This document shows positions 8,946-16,759 of a stretch of DNA of 64,000 bases, piece after piece (the stretch's first letter is position 1; each line of letters begins with the position of its first letter). The DNA comes from Pontibacter actiniarum (GTDB taxonomy: Bacteria; Bacteroidota; Bacteroidia; Cytophagales; Hymenobacteraceae). A program made the translations under genes and the position numbers. The stretch is taken from assembly GCF_003585765.1 (NCBI RefSeq), contig NZ_CP021235.1, positions 2,232,001 to 2,296,000 on the forward strand. The letters run 5' to 3'. The notes below the pieces were generated by a model that did not search any database, was not told where the DNA came from, and saw only the letters and a program-made list of their open reading frames with translations.

Positions 8946-9012
8946 TCCATTATAAAGTTATAGGTTTTTGTAACTTTACAATGGCCGACTTTCAGGGAAG
9001 TCTACGTAATTG

Positions 9013-9052
9013 GCCATAAGGCGGCGTAGCTGGCTTATGGGTGTGGTTACCT
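9013..9052 (-). repeat. attC site of cassette 18, right part (split by IS)
   Basis: GCCATAAGGCGGCGTAGC onward to GTTACCT; identical to the matching part of the attC at 9889-9942 up to GTGGTTA. Confidence 0.87.
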
Positions 9053-9063
9053 TTTAGTACTTT

Positions 9064-9870
9064 TTATTTTTGGGTGAACTTAGTGAGTTCTTTTATATAC
9101 ATATCACCGAAGTTTTCTTTGGTCATTGTAATAAATCCTTCTGTGTGGTTGCCGCTGTGCCTTAAGGTTTCCCTGTTACTCCTTTGCTGGGCAATCTTCT
9201 CACTGTCTTCTACTGTCGTGAATTCGTCTTTCTCACCTGCCACAAGAAGCATGTCATACTGTATTCTTTTCAGCTGTGAAGTATAGTTGGCGGCACCCTT
9301 AGGTAAGATGATGTCCCTGTTCTTCAGTGCCTTTATTTTTGCTACATAGGCAGTAGGATCATACACATAACCTTCACCTATCAGAAAGTCCGCTTTTTCC
9401 TGTTGCAGGGCAAGAGTTGCGACGATAGTCCCCATAGAGAAGGCCAGTATACCAGTCCTATTTCCCTTGATGCTCTTCTTCGTCCATCCTAGTACAGATT
9501 GAAGGTCAGTGGCAAATTCGTTGTAGTAAAGGTTCAGTGGGTTTATCTCAAAGTCTGAGCTTTTACCAAATCCCCTGTAGTCAAAGGCGACCACAGTGTA
9601 TCCGCTTTCTGTTAGCGCCTTAATGTGGTAAAGCCAATAGGGCATGTTGCCGCCGTCGGCATAAGCCAGTACCAATGTAGTTTTGTTGTCTTTAGATGGT
9701 GCTGGCTTTATAAGCCACGTGTTTAGATCATATCCATCAGGAGTTCTTACTACCTGCTGCTTATAATTCATCCCTAGGCTATCTGGTGTGGTAACATACT
9801 CTCTTACTGGCTTGATAGCATAACTGTCAATGGAAAAAAGCAAAATAATAACTAGAAGTATGTTTTTCAT
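9064..9870 (-). CDS. Cassette 18: secreted alpha/beta hydrolase
   Basis: 268 residues, the largest recognisable enzyme of the array. Signal peptide (about residues 1-18). Alpha/beta-hydrolase fold: 'VVAFDYRGFGKSSD' (strand 4 and following loop), nucleophile elbow 'LAFSMGTIVA' with Ser as nucleophile, late 'LLVAGEKDEFTT' carrying the acid, and 'SGNHTEGF' with the likely catalytic His. Probably an exported esterase/peptidase-like hydrolase; substrate unknown. Confidence 0.85.
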   Translation of the reverse strand: MKNILLVIILLFSIDSYAIKPVREYVTTPDSLGMNYKQQVVRTPDGYDLNTWLIKPAPSKDNKTTLVLAYADGGNMPYWLYHIKALTESGYTVVAFDYRGFGKSSDFEINPLNLYYNEFATDLQSVLGWTKKSIKGNRTGILAFSMGTIVATLALQQEKADFLIGEGYVYDPTAYVAKIKALKNRDIILPKGAANYTSQLKRIQYDMLLVAGEKDEFTTVEDSEKIAQQRSNRETLRHSGNHTEGFITMTKENFGDMYIKELTKFTQK

Positions 9871-9888
9871 TTTATAGTTGTGTATTAA

Positions 9889-9942
9889 AGGTAACGTGCT
9901 TGGCCATAAGGCGGCGTAGCTGGCTTATGGGTGTGGTTAGTG
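9889..9942 (-). repeat. attC site of cassette 17
   Basis: Low end AGGTAACG, high end GTTAGTG; inner arms CCATAAG...CTTATGG around GCGGCGTAGC. Intact copy of the site that the IS disrupts. Confidence 0.88.
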
Positions 9943-9952
9943 GATGTTGTTC

Positions 9953-10426
9953 TTAAATTCCCCAGCTTTCATACTTGATGAATTTGAACTGCTTTTCCTT
10001 CTGGTCAAAGGAATAGACAGCTCGGCCACCACCAGAGTTTAACAGCCGTATTTCTCCTTTCTCTTTTTTAGCTCTCAAAGGCAGGATTGGAACATAAAAC
10101 TGCCCGTTTTGAAAGTTTAGAGGGAAAAGGTAATGGTAGATGATTCCATCTTTGTCTTTTAAAATTACGCTAAGCTCACCTTCATTTTCGTTGACTATTT
10201 TGATAAAAGTGTTCCCTATTATAGTCATTAGGCTGTCAGTCACTACTTCGGGTTGATTACTCAAGTAAAGAGTGTCGTACTTAATGCCACTCTTATCAAG
10301 GTCCTTTAGATACTGACTTAAGGCGTCATAATAGATATTATTAAGTCCATAAGCTTCTGTAGAGTTTATACTTTGTCCCAGCACAGCTATTGGCATGAGA
10401 AGTAGCAGCAACAGAAGCTTTTTCAT
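9953..10426 (-). CDS. Cassette 17: secreted hypothetical protein
   Basis: 157 residues with a leucine-rich signal peptide (residues 1-18, ending VLGQS). Soluble remainder of mixed alpha/beta appearance with 'HYLFPLNFQNGQFYVPI' in the middle. No domain recognised. Confidence 0.75.
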   Translation of the reverse strand: MKKLLLLLLLMPIAVLGQSINSTEAYGLNNIYYDALSQYLKDLDKSGIKYDTLYLSNQPEVVTDSLMTIIGNTFIKIVNENEGELSVILKDKDGIIYHYLFPLNFQNGQFYVPILPLRAKKEKGEIRLLNSGGGRAVYSFDQKEKQFKFIKYESWGI

Positions 10427-10454
10427 ATTTTCTTTTTCTATAATTTAATATACC

Positions 10455-10520
10455 CACTAACGTTGCTCGTGCAGCCTAAGCCTGTAGCGTAGCAAGGGTT
10501 AAGGCTGAACTATGTTGTGG
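10455..10520 (-). repeat. attC site of cassette 16
   Basis: Low end CACTAACG, high end GTTGTGG; arms GCAGCCT...AGGCTG with centre GTAGCGTAGC. Same subgroup as the sites of cassettes 7 and 13. Confidence 0.83.
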
Positions 10521-10530
10521 GTTGTGGTTT

Positions 10531-10968
10531 TTAGTTCGTGTTCATTTTTAGTCTGACATAGTCCCCAACTTGAAGCATGAAATATGCCGAAGCTATTACA
10601 TAAGCCAATGAAACTATGGCATAGAACAAAATTATTCCATTATTTGAGTTGATACTTAATATCCAGTTTGCTCTACTTTTTTTAAAGTATGTAAAATAAC
10701 CAAGTATAAAAACTATGATAGCAAGTGTTAAACTTAGATACAGCGGAACGTTTATTTCAAAGTACTTAACGGCAACAAACCTTAAAATAGAATATACATT
10801 AATGCCATGAAATAAGAAGGTTATAAAAAAGGAATGCTCTCTCGGACCAACACCTTCTCTATCTGTTCCAAATGAATAAATGGTTCTATCAAGAATGTGA
10901 TACCAACCTAAGAAAAGAGCATCCAAAGGGTTAAACCTTCTTTTTATAATCATTTTATAAATCTTCAA
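10531..10968 (-). CDS. Cassette 16: integral membrane protein
   Basis: 145 residues with about three predicted membrane helices: 'LYLSLTLAIIVFILGYFTY' in mid-protein, 'IILFYAIVSLAYVIASAYF' near the end, and a weaker 'FFITFLFHGINVYSILRF' before them. The N-terminal part is basic and presumably cytoplasmic. No family recognised. Confidence 0.75.
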   Translation of the reverse strand: MKIYKMIIKRRFNPLDALFLGWYHILDRTIYSFGTDREGVGPREHSFFITFLFHGINVYSILRFVAVKYFEINVPLYLSLTLAIIVFILGYFTYFKKSRANWILSINSNNGIILFYAIVSLAYVIASAYFMLQVGDYVRLKMNTN

Positions 10969-10984
10969 TTTTTAACTGTCATTG

Positions 10985-11051
10985 CCCACAACGGCTCGTA
11001 CATAAAGCGAACAAGGCGTAGCCGAAGTTTGGGTTATGTGCTTTGTTAGCG
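10985..11051 (-). repeat. attC site of cassette 15
   Basis: Low end CCACAACGG, high end GTTAGCG; contains CAAGGCGTAGCCGAAG and arms ACATAA...TTATGT. Same subgroup as the sites of cassettes 8, 11 and 22. Confidence 0.87.
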
Positions 11052-11062
11052 GAATGCGTTTT

Positions 11063-11578
11063 TTATTTTACTATTGTCTTACCAGGTCTTTTCTCTAAAT
11101 AGTATTTCCGCTTCTTCATATAGTAGTCTCCCCACAAGAGCCATCGCCTATTCCTACTTTCACCTTCTTTTCTTCTTACCACTTCTCCTTCTTCATTTAT
11201 TTCCAAAAGCTTTTCCTTTCTATAAAGGAGCTTGTAAGGTCGATTTGCAGCAGCATAATTAGGAACTTCGAGAGCTTTGAATGTTTGCCTTGCAGAATCA
11301 GGTAATGACATTATAAATTCATCAGGTTGTTCTGGATTATAAGCAAGGTAAATCGTGTCACTCTTCAGTTTGTATATTCCATTTGCTTTATCAGACATTA
11401 AATCTCCAGCAAAACGATATTCAAAAGTCGAATCTGGGTTCAATTGAATGGCTGTTCCAAAAAAACCTATAACAGGAAAGTTACTACTATAATAACCTGA
11501 AACATCTTTACTCGCTTGGCAGGAAAAGAGAAGAGTAATTGATAAATAAAGTATAGTTATTCTTATTCCTGTTTTCAT
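11063..11578 (-). CDS. Cassette 15: hypothetical lipoprotein
   Basis: 171 residues with lipoprotein signal (ITLLFSCQAS, anchor Cys about residue 20). After it a 'DVSGYYSSNFPVIGFFGTAI' opening and beta-rich 'STFEYRFAGDLMSDKANGIY', resembling small lipocalin-like copper/metal- or ligand-binding lipoproteins in layout, but no family is certain. Strongly basic C terminus. Confidence 0.75.
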   Translation of the reverse strand: MKTGIRITILYLSITLLFSCQASKDVSGYYSSNFPVIGFFGTAIQLNPDSTFEYRFAGDLMSDKANGIYKLKSDTIYLAYNPEQPDEFIMSLPDSARQTFKALEVPNYAAANRPYKLLYRKEKLLEINEEGEVVRRKEGESRNRRWLLWGDYYMKKRKYYLEKRPGKTIVK

Positions 11579-11591
11579 AATTACTGCGTAC

Positions 11592-11658
11592 CGCTAACGG
11601 TCTCGTATAAACGACGGCGAAGGCCGTCGGCCGAGATGACGTTTATAACTTGTTAGGC
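11592..11658 (-). repeat. attC site of cassette 14
   Basis: Low end CGCTAACGG, high end GTTAGGC; arms GTATAAACG...CGTTTATA and GC-rich centre (GGCGAAGGCCGTCGGCC). Confidence 0.88.
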
Positions 11659-11722
11659 AACGTTACTTTTTTAACTATTTTCTTTTAATTATTGACGTTT
11701 TGAATCCAGTTTGTTACTGTTT

Positions 11723-12100
11723 TCAATCTAACTTGCATTCTTCTGTTTGTCCACTTGAAGAATATTCCTTTTTGTAAATCACCTTATCTTCGTCAAATTG
11801 GATTGGCATTACAAATCCTTTTTCAGCAATTGCTAATCGGGCGAGTTTATTCTCTTTCAAGTTAAAGACAAGTAATGCTGTAATCGGGCCTTTTTGGTAA
11901 TCTGTCGTTAGCCATTCCTGTAGAGCCAGATATTTAGATTCTGAATCCCATTTGTAAGGTCGTCCAAATATTCTTTCTTTGATTGTCTGTCCGTTTACAG
12001 CAACAGAATAATATTCAGGCCCAAATCTGATTTCTCCAGCAAACAGTAATTCAATTTTATGTTTTCCGTCTGGAGATTTATAAGGTTCAGTTTTATTCAT
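11723..12100 (-). CDS. Cassette 14: hypothetical cytoplasmic protein
   Basis: 125 residues, no signal peptide. Starts 'MNKTEPYKSPDGKHKIELL'; WD-like or beta-propeller-blade-like pattern ('WDSESKYLALQEWL') as seen in short proteins that pair 'SPDGK' with 'W.S.S.YLA.QEW', but too short for a propeller. Function unknown. Confidence 0.72.
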   Translation of the reverse strand: MNKTEPYKSPDGKHKIELLFAGEIRFGPEYYSVAVNGQTIKERIFGRPYKWDSESKYLALQEWLTTDYQKGPITALLVFNLKENKLARLAIAEKGFVMPIQFDEDKVIYKKEYSSSGQTEECKLD

Positions 12101-12111
12101 TTTTTAATGTT

Positions 12112-12178
12112 GCCTAACGGTACTCGTGCAGCCGATGGGCGATGCGTAGCAGAGCATAAAGGCTGCACTGTGTTGGTG
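12112..12178 (-). repeat. attC site of cassette 13
   Basis: Low end GCCTAACGG, high end GTTGGTG; arms GTGCAGCC...GGCTGCAC with centre GCGATGCGTAGC. Confidence 0.88.
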
Positions 12179-12246
12179 GCTGGACTTATATTATTGTAAA
12201 AGAGGGTTTAATAAATAGAGTCTAGCACTTAACTGGAGGACAATTG

Positions 12247-12885
12247 CTAAAAGTGAAGAAACTTGTGAATCAAAAAAAAGAAAATATTTTCATCGCTTTC
12301 ATATACATGCATCAGTTTGTCCCATGTTTTACCACTAAATTCAAATTTATTGCCACTACTATCACTATAACCCCATTTATTCGAAATATCCTTTTTTAGA
12401 AAAGCTTGTTCTTTATCTGATCTGTATTCTAAATTTCCAGAAAGGTCTCTTTTAATGGAAGTTACCACATCATTTCTTTTTTCTTCATAGGTTGGATTGC
12501 CAAAAATATCCGTACCGATTTCAACTCTGTTGTTCTTGCTGTCTTCTATTATTACCTTATCGAATATATCGACATCAAATTTTGCCTTATATCCTCTTTC
12601 TGAGATGTATCTGTTAATGACATACCTGAAGAAGGTTATTTTGGCTTCTTCATCCTCTAATATGTATTTGTAATTCAAATCAAGATACTTCTTCGTAAAA
12701 GCTAATTTATTGTTGTTATTATCGCTAAATATTAGATTATCAAAAATGTCTTTCTTCAAATAAGCCGTATATCGTTGTGCTTTAGATTCATATTGTAGAT
12801 TTCCGAAAATATCAAATTGGATACGCTGAGCATGTATTTGCAGGCTAATTACTGTTAGCAATAGCAAAATAAAGTACTTTTTCAT
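12247..12885 (-). CDS. Cassette 13: secreted repeat-containing hypothetical protein
   Basis: 212 residues with a signal peptide (residues 1-19, ending QIHAQ). The mature part is made of short repeats around 'FDIFGNLQYES', 'KDIFDNLIFSD', 'VDIFDKVIIED', 'TDIFGNPTYEE' and 'RDLSGNLEYRS': about five imperfect units with a D-(I/L)-F/S-(G/D)-N core. Such repeats suggest a small beta-solenoid or antiparallel sheet exported to the periplasm or surface. Family not recognised. Confidence 0.77.
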   Translation of the reverse strand: MKKYFILLLLTVISLQIHAQRIQFDIFGNLQYESKAQRYTAYLKKDIFDNLIFSDNNNNKLAFTKKYLDLNYKYILEDEEAKITFFRYVINRYISERGYKAKFDVDIFDKVIIEDSKNNRVEIGTDIFGNPTYEEKRNDVVTSIKRDLSGNLEYRSDKEQAFLKKDISNKWGYSDSSGNKFEFSGKTWDKLMHVYESDENIFFFLIHKFLHF

Positions 12886-12930
12886 AGGGATTATATCATC
12901 TGCAACATTAACTTTTTCATTTGGCTTGCT

Positions 12931-12983
12931 ACCAACGGTCTAGGCTTTGCGGTGGCACAGCTACCGTAAAGGTGTTGTTATGC
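12931..12983 (-). repeat. attC site of cassette 12
   Basis: Low end ACCAACGG, high end GTTATGC; centre GGCTTTGCGGTGGCACAG then CTACCGTAAAGGTGTTG, nearly identical to sites of cassettes 3 and 20. Confidence 0.87.
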
Positions 12984-13003
12984 TTAAAGCGTTTTTTATC
13001 TTA

Positions 13004-13669
13004 TTATAACAAACTTTGTTCAATCATAGCACTTCTTACTTTTTCATATCTTTCTTTCAACTCTTTTGGAGGTTCTTGTCCACAACAGTATTTCATTTTC
13101 TCTTGTTGCAGCTTGTTAAACTCTACTTTTAGGTCGCTTCGTTGAGATATGAACAACTCCTGAATTTGAATCAGAATGTCTGCTAAGTTCTGCGCCGAAT
13201 AATAAACTGTAACGTGGGCTAAGCTATATTCTTTTTGTTTTTCAAGTTCTAGTAATTGAATTTTTAACTGTCCTATAGTATTATAAAAATCATAAATCAA
13301 GTTGATTGAACTTGATGATAAGTAAAGCATATTGTCAGCAATATCAGTATGACATTTACTAACAGAACTGTCATACTTTTTTAATGCGTCATTGATACAC
13401 GAAGTGTCAATACAGGATCCTGACAAAGAAACGTGTAACTGTTGAACATCAAATAGTATTTTGGAAAGCGAAGAATAGACTCTTTTTTCTTGTTCTCTTA
13501 TGTCGTCCTTTGCCTTAAACTTTTGGTCTATGCTTTTATCTAATTCTTTTATTTTTCTATTATTCCTGTTTGTCAACCAAAGTATTGCAATAGGTAGCAA
13601 GAAACTTGTTAGGGCTACTGTCACAAGTCCTGGATTTTGTTCTAAAATGAGTTTAATTATCTCTTTCAT
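13004..13669 (-). CDS. Cassette 12: membrane-anchored coiled-coil protein
   Basis: 221 residues: an N-terminal membrane helix (about residues 14-33, LVTVALTSFLLPIAILWLTN) followed by long charged helical segments likely to form coiled coils ('RKIKELDKSIDQKFKAKDDI', 'IGQLKIQLLELEKQKEYS'). Six cysteines lie in the soluble part, including a CC pair near the end. No domain is recognised; possibly a sensor or defence-type membrane protein, but this is a guess. Confidence 0.75.
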   Translation of the reverse strand: MKEIIKLILEQNPGLVTVALTSFLLPIAILWLTNRNNRKIKELDKSIDQKFKAKDDIREQEKRVYSSLSKILFDVQQLHVSLSGSCIDTSCINDALKKYDSSVSKCHTDIADNMLYLSSSSINLIYDFYNTIGQLKIQLLELEKQKEYSLAHVTVYYSAQNLADILIQIQELFISQRSDLKVEFNKLQQEKMKYCCGQEPPKELKERYEKVRSAMIEQSLL

Positions 13670-13700
13670 TTTCTTAGATGCTGGGTTGTCCCACGCTTAA

Positions 13701-13767
13701 GCATAACGTGCTTGTATAAAAGGTGAACGAGGTGTAACCGAAGTATAACTTTTATACCTTGTTAGGC
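13701..13767 (-). repeat. attC site of cassette 11
   Basis: Low end GCATAACG, high end GTTAGGC; arms GTATAAAAG...CTTTTATAC, centre ACGAGGTGTAACCG. Confidence 0.87.
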
Positions 13768-14403
13768 CTACGTGATTTTATTGTTTCTAAAATGTATTTC
13801 CATAGCACGCCAGTAAAAGTCTCTGAACTGCTCATCATTATATTTTACTCTCATTGCTGCCAAAACACTCGAGAGATCAAGCATGCCCCATTCCCAAAGC
13901 ATTGTGTTAAAGTTGTATTTGAACATTTTCTCCTTTACTTCCGCTCTTATTGCATTAACTTCATCTTCTGTTATCCCCTTCTTTGATAAAAGGTCAATCA
14001 GATTCCTATGGGTATCGTCTGTATACTCAGTATCTAAATAAGGTTCTAATATCCAAGTCCAACTATTTGTCGGCTTTACAATAGGTATTTGGTTCCTACC
14101 TACGAAATCTTCCAATTCAGGAAGCTGTACCCTGGAGATAAAAATGGCTTCCTTTTCTTTTTTAATAAAAGGCGGATAAGAATCTAAACAAACTGCATCT
14201 ATCAAGTTTACTGTAATTAATTTCTCTGGATAAGCAGAAGAAGGCTTAAAGGGATATTCTGTAATTTGAATAGTCGAATCATTGATTTTAGACTCACCAA
14301 TTCCGCAAAGCATATTTTTTAGTTCATAAGCACTCGAGCCAAAGAATGCTCCCTTAGTCTCTTTATTATTCGCTTTCCTGAATATGCTTTTAAAAAATTT
14401 CAT
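13768..14403 (-). CDS. Cassette 11: hypothetical cytoplasmic protein
   Basis: 211 residues, no signal peptide, basic N terminus ('MKFFKSIFRKANNKETKG'). The C-terminal 60 residues look helical with several Trp/Phe ('MLWEWGMLDLSSVLAAMR', 'QFRDFYWRAMEIHFRNN'). The stop codon directly abuts its attC, leaving no 3' spacer. Function unknown. Confidence 0.73.
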   Translation of the reverse strand: MKFFKSIFRKANNKETKGAFFGSSAYELKNMLCGIGESKINDSTIQITEYPFKPSSAYPEKLITVNLIDAVCLDSYPPFIKKEKEAIFISRVQLPELEDFVGRNQIPIVKPTNSWTWILEPYLDTEYTDDTHRNLIDLLSKKGITEDEVNAIRAEVKEKMFKYNFNTMLWEWGMLDLSSVLAAMRVKYNDEQFRDFYWRAMEIHFRNNKIT

Positions 14404-14416
14404 TTTTTTACATGAA

Positions 14417-14470
14417 GCCTAACGTGTTGGGCTATAAGGTGGCGTAGCTAACTTATAGATTTTGTTGGGA
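14417..14470 (-). repeat. attC site of cassette 10
   Basis: Low end GCCTAACG, high end GTTGGGA; arms CTATAAG...CTTATAG around GTGGCGTAGCTAA. Confidence 0.87.
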
Positions 14471-14492
14471 GATGTAATTCTTATATCAACTT

Positions 14493-14888
14493 CTAATCTT
14501 TAAATCTCCACAATCTACGAACCCCATCTTCATTGGAAAGCACTAAAGAATCTTTGTCTGCTTTTATTACTTTCATTTTTAAAAAGGGAATATTATCATC
14601 AAGATATATCAAAGTATCATTTCTTAATTTGTACTCCAAGTACTCAAATGTGTCTACAAACAAAATTGAGTCGTCTTCGATACGAAAACTCGCATTCTCA
14701 GATTCTCCTGAAGTCCATATTCCTTTTATATCTTCTTTAGTAAATGAAGATTGTGAACCTGATTGCAGTGATTCAACTGCTGGAGAAGATGTGTTACCTT
14801 GATGTTGCACAACAGGTTCTTTCTCGGTTTCTTTTACACTACAGCTTATCAGAAGCAACACAAAGAAGATGGTGTATATTTTCTTCAT
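14493..14888 (-). CDS. Cassette 10: small hypothetical lipoprotein
   Basis: 131 residues; lipoprotein signal (FVLLLISCSVK, anchor Cys about residue 16), then a Ser/Gln-rich linker (about 17-48) and a beta-rich domain beginning 'EDIKGIWTSGESENASF', the 'GxW' opening common to small lipocalin-like lipoproteins of Bacteroidota. Function unknown. Confidence 0.76.
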   Translation of the reverse strand: MKKIYTIFFVLLLISCSVKETEKEPVVQHQGNTSSPAVESLQSGSQSSFTKEDIKGIWTSGESENASFRIEDDSILFVDTFEYLEYKLRNDTLIYLDDNIPFLKMKVIKADKDSLVLSNEDGVRRLWRFKD

Positions 14889-14905
14889 TTCTTAATTCTT
14901 ATACC

Positions 14906-14958
14906 TCCCAACGGCTCTGCTATAAGGTGGCGAAGCTAACTTATAGGTTTTGTTATGT
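14906..14958 (-). repeat. attC site of cassette 9
   Basis: Low end TCCCAACGG, high end GTTATGT; arms CTATAAG...CTTATAG around GTGGCGAAGCTAA. Sister of the cassette 10 site. Confidence 0.86.
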
Positions 14959-14970
14959 GCTGGCTGTTTT

Positions 14971-15432
14971 TCAATTGAGATTTTTTATTGTGTCAATTTT
15001 TAGTTTCTCAAGATTTAAATCCAGTTTATTCCTTTTTACCTTCTCTTTTAATAATTCAAGTCTTTCGATAATTATGGTTATAAAATATTCTTGCCGTTCA
15101 ATCTCACTATGTCTGAAAAAATTTTCTTGGTCAAGAATAACAGGAATCGCAATTGATTTCTCTTTTCGACTGTAGCTTCCTATTTCTTTTAAAGCTTCAC
15201 GCAAACTTGATGCTGGATTAACGTAAAATTGAATTAGAATAAGCTCGAAGTCTTTTCCATATACCTGCCATTTTAGTGGTTTAAGTCTCTCATTTAATCC
15301 ATTCTCCCCCCATACAAAATTTTTCACTAACTTTTCGTGGCTTTCACTTGATGGAAGACTCACATAAAAACCAAAAATCTTATTATCCGCAATCGTTGTC
15401 ACTTTATATTTTAAATTCTTTTGCTTGCACAT
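14971..15432 (-). CDS. Cassette 9: hypothetical protein with start codon inside attC
   Basis: 153 residues from ATG at 15432. A longer frame to 15480 only translates the neighbouring attC. The chosen ATG is itself part of that attC (GTTATGTGC), so insertion of this cassette next to this kind of box supplies or preserves its start. Soluble, with 'FGFYVSLPSSESHEKLVKNF' and a strongly helical, Lys/Leu-rich C terminus. It resembles no family I can name. Confidence 0.7.
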   Translation of the reverse strand: MCKQKNLKYKVTTIADNKIFGFYVSLPSSESHEKLVKNFVWGENGLNERLKPLKWQVYGKDFELILIQFYVNPASSLREALKEIGSYSRKEKSIAIPVILDQENFFRHSEIERQEYFITIIIERLELLKEKVKRNKLDLNLEKLKIDTIKNLN

Positions 15433-15494
15433 AACGGCTCGTACATGAGGTGAGCAAGGCGTAGCCGCAGCTTTGCTCATGTGCTTTGTTAGCG
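15429..15494 (-). repeat. attC site of cassette 8
   Basis: Low end ACATAACGG, high end GTTAGCG; arms ACATGAG...CTCATGT and centre CAAGGCGTAGCCGCAG. Overlaps the first codon of cassette 9. Confidence 0.88.
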
Positions 15495-15505
15495 GCTACA
15501 GTTCT

Positions 15506-15943
15506 TTATTTTTCTGTTTCGCTAAACCACTCTTGCCCATTTTCAAGACGCTGCAAGAAATCAGTGAAGGAATCTCCAATATATATGTGATACTCTTCGC
15601 TTAGGTCGATAAATGGAGTTAGCACTACCCGAAACTCTTCTTCGTCTTTTTTTTCTAAAGCTATTAACTCACCAGCTCCATTAGAACCTATTCCAATAGT
15701 ATTTGGAAGGTTTTCAAGTATAAGATACTCTTCATTCTGCTGCTTTAACTCGTTCAAGTCCCATAGCCTCACATACTCTTCGCCAACTGAATCTTCGAAG
15801 CCTTGATAGTTGATAAGGAAACCTTTATAATCTTCGGGCAAAGTAAAACCTACTCCACTCTCTAATTCTTTAATGGCTTCATTGGAAGCTTCTTTCCGCT
15901 TAGGGACTTTATATTTAGCGAGTATAGCTTCTATATGGGGCAT
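15506..15943 (-). CDS. Cassette 8: SMI1/KNR4 (SUKH) family protein
   Basis: 145 residues matching the SMI1/KNR4 superfamily: 'IKELESGVGFTLPEDYKGFL' (about residues 25-44), 'LWDLNELKQQNEEY' (about 60-73), 'IGIGSNGAGELIALE' (about 84-98) and a terminal 'SFTDFLQRL'. In bacteria this family is best known as immunity proteins against contact-dependent or polymorphic toxins. No toxin partner is next to it; here it travels alone as a cassette. Cytoplasmic. Confidence 0.85.
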   Translation of the reverse strand: MPHIEAILAKYKVPKRKEASNEAIKELESGVGFTLPEDYKGFLINYQGFEDSVGEEYVRLWDLNELKQQNEEYLILENLPNTIGIGSNGAGELIALEKKDEEEFRVVLTPFIDLSEEYHIYIGDSFTDFLQRLENGQEWFSETEK

Positions 15944-15984
15944 AAGATAGTCTTGTTAAAGCTTTTATTTTATACTTCCTGTTA

Positions 15985-16051
15985 CCGCTAACGTTAATTG
16001 TGCAGCCGAAGCCCGAAGCGTAGCAAGGGTTAAGGCTGCACTTTGTTAGGC
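15985..16051 (-). repeat. attC site of cassette 7
   Basis: Low end CGCTAACG, high end GTTAGGC; arms GTGCAGCC...GGCTGCAC with centre GAAGCGTAGCAAGG. Confidence 0.88.
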
Positions 16052-16060
16052 TACGATATT

Positions 16061-16657
16061 TTATTTTTCATCCTTTAAGAATATAACATCTGGTCGAACT
16101 TCTTTTCGCCATTTATCACCATACTTCTTGTCCAGATAATTAAAGATAACTTTGTTATATTCTTCTATACATTCATATGCTGGTGGAGTATCTCCGAAGT
16201 CTAAGTACTGTACTTTATACTTTCTCTCAAACCTATACTGATTCTTATGAACTACAGGTGCAATACTTCCAACTAAGAGTAACTTTGGTTCACCACTTAC
16301 TATATCAGCTTCGGCTACTCTCCTGTCATAGGAACAATCAGCTTCAAGAGTAATGTGGAGACCTGTTAATGGTTCTGACACCACGCTTAATGCTGTATCA
16401 GTTTCACTATAACCAAAGTAATGGGTAATCAGGTGGTATTTCCCTTCTGGAACACCATCAAATCGGAAATAACCCAAGCTATCTGTAACAGTACCAAACC
16501 CCTTATGCTTTAAGGAAACATACACATCAGCCAATGGCTTTTTATTCACTCCCGATACAACTATACCTTCTATATAAGCCTTAGTTCGATTCTCTGTTTG
16601 ACAGAATGAGTCAAGGTAGGTTGTGAGAAGGAGTAGTATCAGGAAAACTGTTTTCAT
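16061..16657 (-). CDS. Cassette 7: secreted protein with carboxypeptidase-regulatory-like domain
   Basis: 198 residues from ATG at 16657, which gives a signal peptide ending near SFCQT; an upstream in-frame start at 16717 would translate the attC. A CarboxypepD-regulatory-like beta-sandwich follows: 'IEGIVVSGVNKKPLADVYVS' to 'TDSLGYFRFDGVPEGKYHL' (about residues 28-75). Bacteroidota use this domain in surface and periplasmic proteins. The C-terminal half is unique and charged. Function unknown. Confidence 0.83.
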   Translation of the reverse strand: MKTVFLILLLLTTYLDSFCQTENRTKAYIEGIVVSGVNKKPLADVYVSLKHKGFGTVTDSLGYFRFDGVPEGKYHLITHYFGYSETDTALSVVSEPLTGLHITLEADCSYDRRVAEADIVSGEPKLLLVGSIAPVVHKNQYRFERKYKVQYLDFGDTPPAYECIEEYNKVIFNYLDKKYGDKWRKEVRPDVIFLKDEK

Positions 16658-16669
16658 AATTTTATTGAA

Positions 16670-16738
16670 GCCTAACGGCCCCGTGCATGAAGCGTGCAAG
16701 GCCTTCGGCCGCAGCATGGCTTATGCACCTTGTTAGCA
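16670..16738 (-). repeat. attC site of cassette 6
   Basis: Low end GCCTAACGG, high end GTTAGCA; arms GTGCATGA...TTATGCAC and centre AAGGCCTTCGGCCGCAG. Confidence 0.85.
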
Positions 16739-16759
16739 GTATTACTTCTTTTACTTATG

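Larger units (their letters stand above)
7820..9009 (-). mobile_element. IS3-family insertion sequence inside an attC
   Basis: About 1190 bp with two overlapping minus-strand frames (OrfA, OrfB) joined by a slippery A7G run. Near-terminal inverted repeats share CTTCCC and GGCCATTGTAAAGTT (7841-7855 against 8970-8984). The triplet TTG occurs on both sides (7817-7819 and 9010-9012), a 3-bp target duplication normal for this family; deleting the element plus one TTG restores an intact attC. The exact outer ends rest on that reconstruction. Confidence 0.88.
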
